In this document: positions 33,875 to 42,875 of the stretch, piece by piece | Layout of the letters: every line of letters begins with the position of its first letter | Position numbering within the stretch: position 1 is the stretch's first letter | Source: Paenibacillus sp. J2TS4 | Lineage (GTDB): Bacteria; Bacillota; Bacilli; Paenibacillales; NBRC-103111 | Assembly (NCBI RefSeq): GCF_018403245.1 | Contig: NZ_BOSH01000007.1 | Coordinates: 1 to 64,000, forward strand | Direction of reading: 5' to 3' | Length of the DNA: 64,000 nt | Made by a program: the position numbers and the translations under genes | The notes under the pieces: generated by a model | Told to the model about the DNA's origin: nothing | What the model saw: only the letters and a program-made list of their open reading frames with translations | Databases searched by the model: none

Positions 33875-35440
33875 CTATTCTTGTGCACTCGGCTTGGATT
33901 CGACATCTGAAGCAGTCCCTGCCTTCGGAGCATCGGACTCCGGCAAGGCGGGCCGCATATTCGATTGGGCCTCCTTGGATGAATTGCCCTTGCTTGTCAA
34001 CTGCTGAACCAGCTCGTTCAAGTCGATGCCGGAAACATCCTTCAGCATTTCCGGTGCGGTCGCCATAAGCTGGGTTACATAATTGCTTACGCGAGCCGCC
34101 CCTTCTCCATTGCCCGTATCGACCACCGTCAGCTTGTCGATCGATCCTAGCGGTTCGGCAATCTTGCCTGCCAAATCCGGCAGCATCTTGACGATGATGT
34201 CGAGGACCGCTGCTTCTCCGAACTTCTGGAATGCTTCGGCCAGCTTCTCCTTCGCCTCCGCTTCGGCAAATCCTTTCAGCCGGACAACCTCGGCCTCAGC
34301 CGAACCTTTGGCGCGCTCTGCATCGGCAATCGCCAGACCTTCCACCCGTTTTTGCTCGGCAACCGCCTTGGCCTCCGCTTCAATCCGATACTGGAGAGCG
34401 TCCGCTTCCCGCATTTTTTTCGCCATTTCGGCCTCAGCCGCTTGAATGACTGCGTAGCGGTCTGCGTCGGCTTTCTTCTTCACCTCGGCGTCATACAGCT
34501 TCTCACGAACGAGAATTTCCTTCTCTTGGAGGTCGATTTCCCGATTCTTACGGACCAGCTCTACCTTCATCTGCTCTTCCACGGCCATCTGCTTGGACTT
34601 TGCTTCCTGAATGTGATAGGCCTGGTCGGCTTCCGCCTTGGCCGTATCCTGCTCCCGCTTGTAAGAAGCGACCTTCAAGTCGCGTTCTTTCTCCGCTTCC
34701 GCAATGCTTGTATCCCGCAGCAGCTCGGCCCTTTGCCCTTGCTCCGAAGCTTTGGCCTTCTGAATCCGGGCATCCCGGATGGCTTCGGCCTCGGCAATGT
34801 CCGCATCTCTTTTTACCGCTGCAATCCGCGGCTTCCCGAGCGCTTCCAAATACCCGTGCTTATCCCTCAGGTCTTTAATGGTGAAAGAAACAATTTGCAG
34901 GCCCATCTTCATCAAATCCTTGGCCGCGACACCCTGGACCTGCTGAGCGAACTTCTCCCGATTTCGGTAGACCTCCTCCACCGTCATCGTCCCCAGAATG
35001 GCGCGCAGATGCCCTTCCAATACTTCCTGAGCTTCTCCTTTGAGCGCCTCAATCGGCTTGCCCATATATTGTTCTGCGGCGGTCGCCACATCTTCGATTG
35101 TCCCGCCTATCTTAATGATAGCCACTCCATCGGCCATAACGGGAACCCCTTGCTCCGTATAGACCTCGGGAGTATAGACGTCAAGCTTATGAGAGAGAAG
35201 CGACAGAAACTCCGCCTTTTGAAAGACCGGCCATATAAAAGCGCCTCCCCCCCGGACAATCTTCAATTTGCGTCCCGAATCGTCTACTTGAATATTTTTG
35301 GAGCCAAGGAAAGATCCTGTCACGACCATAGCCTGATCGGGTCCGACCGTTTTGTAGCGGGCCCAGAAAGCCAGCCCTAGAATAACAATAACCGCGATGA
35401 TAATACCGGGTATGACTAAGAAATCTGGAATATCATTCAT
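33875..35440 (-). CDS. floT: Flotillin-like membrane protein FloT
   Basis: A 521-residue flotillin. An N-terminal membrane hairpin/helix (FLVIPGIIIAVIVILGLAFWARY) precedes a PHB/SPFH domain (about 40-200) and a long Ala/Glu/Lys heptad-rich flotillin domain (about 200-400, many AEAE repeats). Flotillins scaffold functional membrane microdomains. The ATG at 35440 was chosen because of GAGGAG about 11 bp before it; the frame is open 7 codons further. It follows the NfeD-type gene by 26 bp, the same order as B. subtilis yuaF-floT, which is SigW-controlled. Confidence 0.93.
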   Translation of the reverse strand: MNDIPDFLVIPGIIIAVIVILGLAFWARYKTVGPDQAMVVTGSFLGSKNIQVDDSGRKLKIVRGGGAFIWPVFQKAEFLSLLSHKLDVYTPEVYTEQGVPVMADGVAIIKIGGTIEDVATAAEQYMGKPIEALKGEAQEVLEGHLRAILGTMTVEEVYRNREKFAQQVQGVAAKDLMKMGLQIVSFTIKDLRDKHGYLEALGKPRIAAVKRDADIAEAEAIRDARIQKAKASEQGQRAELLRDTSIAEAEKERDLKVASYKREQDTAKAEADQAYHIQEAKSKQMAVEEQMKVELVRKNREIDLQEKEILVREKLYDAEVKKKADADRYAVIQAAEAEMAKKMREADALQYRIEAEAKAVAEQKRVEGLAIADAERAKGSAEAEVVRLKGFAEAEAKEKLAEAFQKFGEAAVLDIIVKMLPDLAGKIAEPLGSIDKLTVVDTGNGEGAARVSNYVTQLMATAPEMLKDVSGIDLNELVQQLTSKGNSSKEAQSNMRPALPESDAPKAGTASDVESKPSAQE

Positions 35441-35466
35441 AGATGGTTCTTCTCCTCTCATTCTTA

Positions 35467-35985
35467 TTATGGATCAAATGGGGATACCAACAGCGTCCGC
35501 TCCTTCACCTCCACGACAACGATTTTCTTCCCTGCCGGAATGAGCTGCCCGTCGAAACTTGCTGCGATGTGATTACTTACGCCGGCCCCTACTTTAATGA
35601 CCACCTCTCCGTAGCCATCTTCAGGAATGGAGATAATGGCTTCACCGAGGCTCCCTTTAAGATCATAAATCGAATAGCCGACGGAATTTTCACTGTTGTT
35701 CATTGGTTTCACATAGAAGAAATAGATAATGGCTCCACCGATGACCGCTACCCCGACAGCCAGTGTGAGAATGATCCAGACCGCCCACCCGGAATAGCGG
35801 GTTAGCAGAATGCCTGCTCCCCCAAATAGAGTCACCGCCCCTGCAATAACCATAGGCTGCAGGAAATCGACAGACAGGAAATCCAGCAATCCGTCCAGAG
35901 CGTGGCTCATCACGTCGCCCAACAGCACAGTAACGACAGCAAACAGCAGTCCGAACATTAAGCAACCCCAATATAGCTCCAGCAT
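35467..35985 (-). CDS. NfeD/YuaF-type membrane protein
   Basis: A 172-residue protein with three or four N-terminal transmembrane helices (to about residue 92) and a C-terminal OB-fold NfeD domain (KGSLGEAIISIPEDGYGEVVIK, then IPAGKKIVVVEVKERTLLVSP). NfeD proteins of this short class partner with flotillins. AAAGGGTG precedes the ATG. First gene of a two-gene operon with floT, behind a SigW-like promoter. Confidence 0.88.
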   Translation of the reverse strand: MLELYWGCLMFGLLFAVVTVLLGDVMSHALDGLLDFLSVDFLQPMVIAGAVTLFGGAGILLTRYSGWAVWIILTLAVGVAVIGGAIIYFFYVKPMNNSENSVGYSIYDLKGSLGEAIISIPEDGYGEVVIKVGAGVSNHIAASFDGQLIPAGKKIVVVEVKERTLLVSPFDP

Positions 35986-36045
35986 ACCAACACCCTTCTT
36001 TCGTGAACATATTATGCGGGTCGTTGAACGGTTTATGTAAGTAAA

Positions 36046-36071
36046 TACGTACTACCGGGCATTATGTTTCA
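36046..36071 (-). promoter_or_regulatory. SigW-type promoter of the nfeD-floT operon
   Basis: On the minus strand TGAAAC (36071-36066) is separated by exactly 16 bp from CGTA (36049-36046). This equals the B. subtilis SigW consensus TGAAAC-N16-CGTA. The start codon is about 60 bp further on. Confidence 0.8.
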
Positions 36072-36115
36072 AAAAGCTGCAAAATCCCCCAACAAATTGT
36101 CGAGGGATGGCAGCT
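36071..36115 (-). terminator. Terminator of metE
   Basis: AGCTGC (36075-36080) pairs with GCAGCT (36110-36115), with an inner CCC / GGG pair. On the minus strand it ends in TTTTTG, whose last bases adjoin the -35 element of the next promoter. Confidence 0.7.
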
Positions 36116-36122
36116 GACAGCC

Positions 36123-38417
36123 TTATAGAGACGCTCGAATTTGCCGGGCAGCCTGCACCATATGCTTCAGAGACTGAACCGTTTCTTCCTTGGCGCGGGT
36201 TTTCAGGCCGCAATCGGGATTAATCCAGAACAGGGAAGGCGGCAGCACTTGCAGGGCTTGCCGGATGAGAGCGGACATCTCTTCCACGGAAGGCACTCGC
36301 GGACTATGGATATCGTAGACTCCTAATCCAATGCCTTTATCATACGTAACAGACCCGAACGATTCCAACAGCTCTCCGTGACTTCGTGACGTTTCAATGG
36401 AGATCACGTCGGCATCCATCTCACGAATTGCGTCGATGGAATCGCTAAATTCGCAATAGCACATATGGGTATGAATCTGGGTGCTGTCTTCCACGCCGGA
36501 GGTGGTCAAGCGGAAGGCTTCCACCGCCCAGTTTAAATATTCCTCATGGTCCTCTTTCTTGAGCGGCAGCCCTTCCCGAACGGCCGGCTCATCGACCTGA
36601 ATCATCCGGATTCCGGCCTTCTCCAGGCCTTCGACTTCCTTCCTCAGCGCCAGAGCCAGCTGCTCGGCGACCTCCTTGCGGGGAAGATCGTCGCGGACGA
36701 AAGACCAGTTCAAGACCGTCACGGGTCCGGTCAGCATTCCTTTAACCGGCTTATTGGTCAAAGATTGTGCGTATACCGTTTCCTCCACGGTCATAGGCTC
36801 CACGAAATCTACATTGCCCCAGATAATCGGCGGTTTGACACAGCGGGAGCCATAGGATTGCACCCAGCCGTTCGCGGTAAAGGCGAAGCCCGCCAGCTTC
36901 TCGCCAAAAAATTCGACCATATCCGTCCGCTCAAATTCGCCATGAACGAGAACGTCCAGTCCTATTTGCTCCTGAATGGCGATCCATTCGCCAATCTGCT
37001 CGCGAATGAACGCGGCGTACTGCTCCTTGCTCCACTCGCCTTTGCGCCACTGCCTTCTGGCCCTGCGGACCTCCGCCGTTTGCGGGAAGCTTCCGATCGT
37101 CGTTGTCGGCAGCACCGGCAGCCCCAACGCCTCCTGCTGCAGCTGCCGGCGCTCGGCAAAAGGTGCCCTTGGCTTCGCGGCAAGAACCGCCCGGCCCACC
37201 TCGACCGAGCGGACAGCTCTTTGCGGCGATTCGTTCAGCGCTTGCAGCGCCTTGCGGCTGGACGCCAGGCTCTCCTTCACGTCAGCCTGTTCGTGTCCCA
37301 CGCGTACCGCTTGTGTTAACGCAACGACTTCGGTCAGCTTCTCATCGGCATAAGCAAGTGCGTTTCTAAGCTCCGCCGGCAGAGCGGTTTCCGCCTCCAA
37401 ATTAATCGGCACATGCAGCAAGCTGCAGGAAGGCTGCACGATCATCCGCTCATAAGGGACGTAACGGGAGATCGACTCCAGAAGTTCCAGCCGATCGTCC
37501 AGATCGCTGCGCCATATGTTTCTTCCGTCCACCACTCCCGCTGCCAGCACCTTATCTGCAGGAAATCCATGCTTCTCCAGCGACGCCAAGTTGCGGCTGC
37601 GTCCATGCACAAAATCCAGCCCTATCGCCTGCACCGGCAAAGAAATCAATTCCGGATAATGCTCAGCGGAATCAAAATAAGTTTGCAGCAGAATGTCTAG
37701 CTTCGGAGCCGAGGAATGAAGGTATTGATAGCTTTCCTGAACCATCTTCATCTCTTCCTGCGGCACAGTAGTGACCAGAGCCGGCTCATCCACCTGGACC
37801 CATTGAACCCCTTCCCGCTCCAGTTCCTGCAGGAGCTGAGCATAAACAGGCAGCAGGGATTCAAGCACCTCTTTAAAGCGTTCCCGTTCATACCCTTTGG
37901 AAAGCTTCAGGAACGTATACGGACCGATCACAACGGGCCTGCCGTCTATTCCCAGTGTCTCCTTCGCTTCCTTGTACAGAGCCAGGAGACGATTCTCCAC
38001 AAGCTCCGGGGAGCGATCACCGAATTCGGGAACAATATAGTGATAATTAGTATTAAACCATTTGGTCATTTCGCAAGCTGGAGTCGACTGATTTCCCCGC
38101 GCCATTGCGAAATAAGTGGCCAGAGAAACCGCTCCTCCCGAATGTCCAAACCGCTCCGGGACGATGCCGAACATAGCGGCTGTGTCCAGCATGGAATCAT
38201 AGAAGGAAAAATCCCCCACAGAAATCCAGTCGATCCCTGCTTCCTTCTGCTTCCGCAAATGCTCAAGACGAATGTTTTTCATTTCATTAAGCAAAGCTTT
38301 TTCCTCCAGCTTGCCCCCCCAGTAGGCCTCCAGATGCTTTTTCCACTCTCTTTTCTCACCAATCCGTGGATACCCCAGATTGCCGCTTGTCAAACCCGCT
38401 TTGATAGATCCACCCAT
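36123..38417 (-). CDS. metE: Cobalamin-independent methionine synthase MetE
   Basis: A 764-residue 5-methyltetrahydropteroyltriglutamate-homocysteine methyltransferase, the normal full length. It begins GNLGYPRIGEKREWKKHLEAYW; the zinc ligands appear in HTHMCYCEF and INPDCGLKTR, and GMLTGPVTVLNWSFVRDD is the family signature. It transfers a methyl group to homocysteine without vitamin B12. GAGGAG lies 8 bp before the ATG. The leader contains a cobalamin riboswitch and a terminator, so synthesis should stop when B12 is available. Confidence 0.96.
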   Translation of the reverse strand: MGGSIKAGLTSGNLGYPRIGEKREWKKHLEAYWGGKLEEKALLNEMKNIRLEHLRKQKEAGIDWISVGDFSFYDSMLDTAAMFGIVPERFGHSGGAVSLATYFAMARGNQSTPACEMTKWFNTNYHYIVPEFGDRSPELVENRLLALYKEAKETLGIDGRPVVIGPYTFLKLSKGYERERFKEVLESLLPVYAQLLQELEREGVQWVQVDEPALVTTVPQEEMKMVQESYQYLHSSAPKLDILLQTYFDSAEHYPELISLPVQAIGLDFVHGRSRNLASLEKHGFPADKVLAAGVVDGRNIWRSDLDDRLELLESISRYVPYERMIVQPSCSLLHVPINLEAETALPAELRNALAYADEKLTEVVALTQAVRVGHEQADVKESLASSRKALQALNESPQRAVRSVEVGRAVLAAKPRAPFAERRQLQQEALGLPVLPTTTIGSFPQTAEVRRARRQWRKGEWSKEQYAAFIREQIGEWIAIQEQIGLDVLVHGEFERTDMVEFFGEKLAGFAFTANGWVQSYGSRCVKPPIIWGNVDFVEPMTVEETVYAQSLTNKPVKGMLTGPVTVLNWSFVRDDLPRKEVAEQLALALRKEVEGLEKAGIRMIQVDEPAVREGLPLKKEDHEEYLNWAVEAFRLTTSGVEDSTQIHTHMCYCEFSDSIDAIREMDADVISIETSRSHGELLESFGSVTYDKGIGLGVYDIHSPRVPSVEEMSALIRQALQVLPPSLFWINPDCGLKTRAKEETVQSLKHMVQAARQIRASL

Positions 38418-38533
38418 CTTCGTATCTCCTCTCCTTCGTATCTCAACTGAAAAAATTCAGATACAGCGTTCTGCTTCCAGTTGAATTCAATCACTTCTTC
38501 ATAGCCATTCCATGAACCAAACTATCAAGCAAC

Positions 38534-38581
38534 AAAAAAAGGACATCTCCGCCTAAAGAAAAATGAATGGCGAAAATGTCC
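38534..38581 (-). terminator. Attenuator terminator in the metE leader
   Basis: GGACATCTCCGCC (38541-38553) pairs with GGCGAAAATGTCC (38569-38581); on the minus strand TTTTTTT follows. It lies between the cobalamin riboswitch and metE and is the probable expression platform. Confidence 0.85.
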
Positions 38582-38650
38582 CAGCTATTGTGGCAACTGG
38601 ACTGTCATAAACACCCGCCTATCTCCCGTAGGTTTCATTTAGTGTTGTTG

Positions 38651-38819
38651 GAACAGGCAGGTCTCCTGGCTTGAGGTTCATCATCACAGCAGCCTTCCCG
38701 GTCTGGCAGACCAGTGACATCATTAGCTATGACTTCCCTGTTACAGTGGCGGGACCGCTTCGGATTTGCACCGATATTCCCTTTTAAGCTTGCACAAGCT
38801 GGGCCGGCAAGCACCTATT
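38651..38819 (-). promoter_or_regulatory. Cobalamin (adenosylcobalamin) riboswitch
   Basis: The minus strand shows the conserved parts in order: GGTGCTTGCC at the 5' side, AAAAGGGAA, GGTGCAAATCCGAAGCGG, CCCGCCACTGTAA, and at the 3' end the B12 box AAGCCAGGAGACCTGCC. It sits about 230 bp upstream of metE with a terminator in between, so B12 binding should cause early termination. The gap 38418-39054 otherwise contains only the promoter regions. Confidence 0.95.
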
Positions 38820-39054
38820 CCCTCATATTCAATTGGAATAATGAGACTTATTGAAAACTATACAAGAGATTGCATATTTAATCAACACATTCTACGAATT
38901 CTTGTATATTTCTAGTATAGCGCTTCATGCGGTGCCGAAGTCAACCTTAACGCGGCTCAACGGCTAAATACTAGAGCACCGCTTTTCATTCTTGCCCCAA
39001 TATGGTACTTTATTGGCATTGGAAAAGTATCGTGATAAAGGGGATCGGACAACG

Positions 39055-39717
39055 TTGAACTCAAAATCTTCGCCAGAAGGCGATAAGGTAATCATTGTAG
39101 CCGGTGGAAGCTTGGGAGACTGGGCTATCCGGGAAATCGAACGGGCGGATAAATACATTGGAGCGGATAGGGGAGCGGAATTTCTCGTCCTGCATGGTTA
39201 TGAACCGGATCTGGCGATCGGCGATTTCGATTCCCTCCAGCAACTGGATACCGAGCAAGTTCGCCAAGCCAGTAAGCGTTGGGTGGATTGCGATCCGGTC
39301 ATGAAGGACTATACTGATACAGAAATGGCCTTTAACGAAGCTTTAGCCCTCAAGCCTTCCGAAATTATTCTGATCGGAGCGACCGGTACCCGCCTGGATC
39401 ATTCCCTGGCCAACCTCCATCTGCTGGTCCAAGGGCTGGAAGCGCGAATCCGCTGCAAAATCGTCGACGCCAGCAATGAAATAACTTTGATCGACGATGA
39501 ATTAATGGTCTTCCCTAACGAATATAAATATCTTTCCCTTCTCCCTCTTTCGGAGGAGGTCCACGGCATTACGTTGGAAGGCTTTTTGTACCCATTGAAG
39601 GATGCCTCACTGAAAATAGGTCAGACTCTGGGAATCAGCAATATCGTGACAGCCGGCGTGGGCCGCATTACATTGGCCAAGGGGAAGCTTCTAGTCATCC
39701 GAAGCAAGGATAATTAA
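39055..39717 (+). CDS. thiN: Thiamine pyrophosphokinase
   Basis: A 220-residue thiamine pyrophosphokinase, which makes thiamine diphosphate from thiamine and ATP. It shows IVAGGSLGDW, YIGADRGAEFLVLHGYEPDLAIGDFDSL, KDYTDTEMAFNEAL and GATGTRLDHSLANLHLL, the active-site segments of the family. The frame opens 21 codons earlier, but AAAGGGG lies 11 bp before the TTG at 39055, and this length fits the family (about 214). Single gene; divergent from metE. Confidence 0.9.
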   Translation: MNSKSSPEGDKVIIVAGGSLGDWAIREIERADKYIGADRGAEFLVLHGYEPDLAIGDFDSLQQLDTEQVRQASKRWVDCDPVMKDYTDTEMAFNEALALKPSEIILIGATGTRLDHSLANLHLLVQGLEARIRCKIVDASNEITLIDDELMVFPNEYKYLSLLPLSEEVHGITLEGFLYPLKDASLKIGQTLGISNIVTAGVGRITLAKGKLLVIRSKDN

Positions 39718-39848
39718 TCCTCTTTCTTCCAATATAGAGTGGTTTGAACCCTTCTGTTTTCGTTTCTTCAACAGGTGAATATTGCAAATCCCCCTGGTCC
39801 CTGCTTCTTCAGATGAGTTAGATCATGTAAATCATTCTACTGTCTCTG

Positions 39849-40142
39849 TCAGATGAGACGAATAATATGAATTACTTTGTCTTCTTCTGCGATTTTGATC
39901 AAATGATTGCCCCGGTCGTATGCAATTTGGCAAGTGCCGAAGCTCATCATCGGCTCGGCCCCCAGTCCGTAAAAAATATCATCGGCCAAGGTGGTTATAC
40001 AATCCCTGCGCTCCTGATCATTCATCTCCATCCATTCCTCCGTGCTCATTTCAAACAGCTCGTTGCAGTTTTTCAATCCGCACATCGCACCGGTTAGATC
40101 CTCAATAATTTCCTCGTATTCTCTTCCGAACTTAACACCCAT
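39849..40142 (-). CDS. Hypothetical protein (97 aa)
   Basis: A 97-residue protein of unknown function, probably cytoplasmic and mostly helical. Notable segments are EEIIEDLTGAMCGLKNCNELFEMSTEEW and LADDIFYGLGAEP, then a short strand-rich end (YDRGNHLIKIAEEDKVIHIIRLI). AGGAAAGGA precedes the ATG. I do not recognise the family. It is a single-gene unit convergent with thiN. Confidence 0.65.
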   Translation of the reverse strand: MGVKFGREYEEIIEDLTGAMCGLKNCNELFEMSTEEWMEMNDQERRDCITTLADDIFYGLGAEPMMSFGTCQIAYDRGNHLIKIAEEDKVIHIIRLI

Positions 40143-40203
40143 ATCCAGCTTCCTTTCCTATCAAACTATTCTATATATGTTGAACTAAACTAAAGAATAG
40201 TTC

Positions 40204-40350
40204 TCATTCCGTTCCGAAGGAAAGTGCCTCCGAAGCTTCAAACATCTTGTTTTGTATTCCTTCTATTTGGATGGGCCTACGGATGGTAGGAATACAAAGC
40301 CAAAACTCGCCCTGGAAGCATCTTTCTTTCTCCACTTCATGAGCTATTCA
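40204..40350 (+). repeat. Dispersed repeat B, copy 2
   Basis: About 147 bp, from CATTCCGTTCCGAAGGAAAG through AGGAATACAAAGCCAAAACT to the TTTCTTTCTCCACTTCATGA end. Near-identical to the copies at 28.5 and 60.9 kb. The remaining gap to 40903 has no supported gene; short GC-rich hairpins occur near 40605 (GGGTTGGGTAACCC). Confidence 0.88.
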
Positions 40351-40903
40351 ATCATTAGTTCAATTTATATAGTCTATTTGTAATTATTGACAATTCAAAT
40401 GATAATAACCATTCCGGTCAGTAAAAACAGCCTTTACATCTCTATTTACCCTGCGCCATCATTATAAACCATTTTGCCGCTTCTGTTTCAAGCGATTTTG
40501 CCCGGTTTACATAATATATAGGACAAGTTAGTTATTCCTCTTGGACAAAGCAGCTCTAAAGAGACTTCAGGATTAACCGGTTATAGCATGACCTGAGCTG
40601 GGTTGGGTAACCCTAAGCTTAGAAAGCTGGAGACCGGCGGTTGCCGGATTTGATTTTTTCCAGGCTGCTGTTGGTTCAATAATCTCGTTCTCCAAGCGGG
40701 ATTATGCAGCGCTTGAACTCGTCTTACGTCCTGACGGATTGGGAGAAAAATCCGGACTCGCGAGAAGGACCTGATCCTGACAAGCATCCGCTTGACCCAA
40801 GAGTGGTAAAAGCAAGGCCGGTAATGGAGTGCTGGCTGCGCCGGCTTCTCCATACGCACTGGGTGAATTTACTACAACAATAAAGGCGAAGGAGAGGAAA
40901 GCG

Positions 40904-41263
40904 ATGGCTAGAAATGGTGTATGGGTAGGAACAATGATCGGTGCGGCAGTAGGTGCCGCAGGCGCACTTCTATTGGCCCCCAAAAGCGGTGCGGAAATGC
41001 GGCAAGATATTGCGAAGGGCTGCAGGACCGTAACAACCAGGACCAGGAAGGCCGCTTCCCAAATCGGGCGCAAGACTCAAGATATCGCTAGCAGCGTAGC
41101 GACCCAAACGGCTGAAGTTTTTGACAAGGCCAAGCAAGCGGCGGCCGCGACTAAAACCCAAGCTTCCGAGGTCATGGAACAAACGAAGGAAGCCACGCAA
41201 AACGTCATGAAGGACGTTAAAGCGAACAATTCGTCGAAAGCCGATCAGCCAAACCATCATTAA
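40904..41263 (+). CDS. YtxH-domain protein
   Basis: A 119-residue protein. The N-terminal glycine-alanine-rich hydrophobic segment (GVWVGTMIGAAVGAAGALLLAPKSGAEMRQDI) is the YtxH signature; the rest is a long amphipathic helix with Ala, Lys, Thr and Gln (LEA-like) and a polar tail. Family members in Bacillus belong to the general stress response. GGAGAGG precedes the ATG at 40904; the longer frame from 40829 is unlikely. I see no convincing SigB promoter. Confidence 0.85.
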   Translation: MARNGVWVGTMIGAAVGAAGALLLAPKSGAEMRQDIAKGCRTVTTRTRKAASQIGRKTQDIASSVATQTAEVFDKAKQAAAATKTQASEVMEQTKEATQNVMKDVKANNSSKADQPNHH

Positions 41264-41392
41264 TGCTTTATGAACCGAACAGCGATAAGCCGGTCATCCG
41301 GCTTTCAGCTTGCGGGGTTCAGCCCTCTTTCCGCAAGGGAAGAGCTGACTTCGCAAGCTTTTTCCGTTCGAAAAAGGCATATTTTACGTAAA

Positions 41393-41575
41393 GACATGCA
41401 GTTGTGCACGTCATATACAGAGAATTCGCTAAAAATCGAAAAAGACCTGCAAAGATACACGTCATTCCCCGCAAAAAGAGGAAAACGGGCCAAATCGCTA
41501 AATTCACCTGCACTTTTGCACGTGATTCGCTGATTTCCACCAAGAACTCATTAAAGACCTGCATTTCTGCATTTG
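41393..41575 (+). repeat. Palindrome array, class A, copy 2 (51-61-51 spacing)
   Basis: Four 20-bp units start at 41393 (GACATGCAGTTGTGCACGTC), 41444 (GACCTGCAAAGATACACGTC), 41505 (CACCTGCACTTTTGCACGTG) and 41556 (GACCTGCATTTCTGCATTTG). Spacing and orientation equal those at 3285-3467. The intervening DNA is partly conserved as well (GAGAATTCG after unit 1; GGCCAAAT and TAAATTCACC before unit 3; GCTGATTT after it). Confidence 0.85.
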
Positions 41576-41609
41576 TTTCACTGAGCAACATATGTGTAAT
41601 TTCCAACCG

Positions 41610-41701
41610 CATTTTGCGGGGGCGGGTTGCGGGGTCTTACTCCGGTCCTGATTTGGGACCGGGTTTTGAGTCCGGGTGCGGGCTTCGATTCCGGGTGCGG
41701 G
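41610..41701 (+). repeat. GC-rich degenerate tandem repeat
   Basis: Short CCGGG/GCGGG units, with TCCGGGTGCGGG occurring twice 19 bp apart (41671 and 41690) and looser copies before them. It sits between the palindrome array and the padR promoter. No gene is supported in 41264-41817. Confidence 0.6.
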
Positions 41702-41749
41702 TTCTATTAACTTTTATCCCCGGACTTCAAAAAATTCCTTCTCTTTCCT

Positions 41750-41791
41750 ATCACAAGGTACCTTGCTCTGCAAAGTACCTTGTGATATTCT
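41750..41791 (+). promoter_or_regulatory. padR promoter with overlapping palindromic operator
   Basis: ATCACAAGGTAC (41750-41761) and GTACCTTGTGAT (41775-41786) form a perfect 12-bp inverted repeat. A sigma-A type promoter overlaps it: TTGCTC (41763-41768), a 17-bp spacer and TATTCT (41786-41791). The arrangement fits autorepression by the PadR protein encoded 27 bp downstream. Confidence 0.75.
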
Positions 41792-41817
41792 AGCTTATAG
41801 AGAGAGGGGGACCCCTT

Positions 41818-42165
41818 ATGGATATGTCGGAATGGACCTCCCAATTGCGGCGTGGCATTCTGGAATATTGCATTATGCTGCTTATTAGTCAAGCGCCGAG
41901 ATATGGGTATGAATTAGTTACTCTATTGGAGAATCGTGAACCTCTTTCAGTTACAGAGGGGACATTGTATCCTTTGCTGCGAAGATTGCAAAAAGAAAAG
42001 TACATCGAATCCCACTGGAAGGAATCCGAGTCGGGTCCTCCGCGCAAATACTACAGTCTCACCCCAGCCGGACATCAATTGCTGACCTCCATGTCTGTGG
42101 AATGGCACAAGCTGGCCGTATCGGTTCATCATATTCAATTGCATAAAGGAGAGGAAGTGCAATGA
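41818..42165 (+). CDS. PadR-family transcriptional regulator
   Basis: A 115-residue winged-helix regulator. It shows RRGILEYCIMLLISQAPRYGYELVTLL, the recognition segment VTEGTLYPLLRRLQKEKYI and the wing SGPPRKYYSLTPAGHQLL, all typical of short PadR proteins. AGGGGG precedes the ATG. Its stop overlaps the start of the next gene by 4 bp, a common pair of PadR plus HAAS/DUF1700 protein. An inverted repeat over its promoter suggests autoregulation. Confidence 0.92.
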   Translation: MDMSEWTSQLRRGILEYCIMLLISQAPRYGYELVTLLENREPLSVTEGTLYPLLRRLQKEKYIESHWKESESGPPRKYYSLTPAGHQLLTSMSVEWHKLAVSVHHIQLHKGEEVQ

Positions 42166-42725
42166 GTCCACAAGGAAGAGCCTATTTGGAAGCCTTGTAT
42201 AATCATCTGGCTCCGATGCCGGAAGAAGAGCGTATGGACGCTGTCAGAGAAATAGAAAGCCACTTGGAAGAAGGAATTAAAAACGGGCAATCGGAGTCGG
42301 TTCTCCTAAACAAGCTGGGGGATGCCCGCAAGCTGGCCAGGGCTTATATAGGGGATTACTATGTATCGGAGAGCCCCGGTCGCTCCCTAACCTGGCAGGA
42401 GGGGCTCCGGAAGATAGGGTTCTTCATTTCGTCAGGCTTCGTCAGTATGTTCGTCATTCCGATCCTCGCTGTCCTGGCCGGTGGACTGGCCTTCAGTGCA
42501 GGGGTGGCCGTGCTGGGCGGAATCCTCCGGACGATGGGATTAACCTGGATTCAGATGCAAGTGGCCCCGGGAATCGAGGTTCCCGTCGAGTACAGCTTTA
42601 TTGTCGGAGGAATAGCAGGCGGTATACTGTTCTTGCTGGCCTTCCTATGCTGGAAGGGCCTTCGTTCCTATCTAAGGTTCCTATCCAGCAAATATCGGAG
42701 CTTTCTGCCCATCCAGCGGATATAA
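42162..42725 (+). CDS. HAAS/DUF1700-domain membrane protein
   Basis: A 187-residue protein. The N-terminal HAAS domain (YLEALYNHLAPMPEEERMDAVREIESHLEEG, then LGDARKLARAYI) precedes two transmembrane hairpins (about 85-125 and 145-165) and a basic C-terminus. HAAS proteins are usually encoded with a PadR regulator and may transmit membrane state to it. Translation is coupled to padR through the ATGA overlap. Confidence 0.85.
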   Translation: MSPQGRAYLEALYNHLAPMPEEERMDAVREIESHLEEGIKNGQSESVLLNKLGDARKLARAYIGDYYVSESPGRSLTWQEGLRKIGFFISSGFVSMFVIPILAVLAGGLAFSAGVAVLGGILRTMGLTWIQMQVAPGIEVPVEYSFIVGGIAGGILFLLAFLCWKGLRSYLRFLSSKYRSFLPIQRI

Positions 42726-42875
42726 AATCAGCTTATGTGCTTGTGCTTATAAAGCAGCCTGGACGAAGGATCGTTCTCTCCACTTAGCAACCATCCGTGA
42801 GCTTAATCAAGCCCGGCCCCATTATACAGGATGCTGCTAGAGGAAAGATTCCCGCAATCCAGACTGCTTCTTGAA

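Noticed and set aside
34352..35380. 342-codon plus-strand frame
   Set aside because: It is the complement of the flotillin gene; long antisense frames are expected from its Ala/Glu repeats.
41393..41575. CRISPR array as an explanation for regularly spaced repeats
   Set aside because: Units are only four, imperfect, and their intervals alternate 51/61/51; the intervening DNA is partly conserved between loci, and no cas genes are present.
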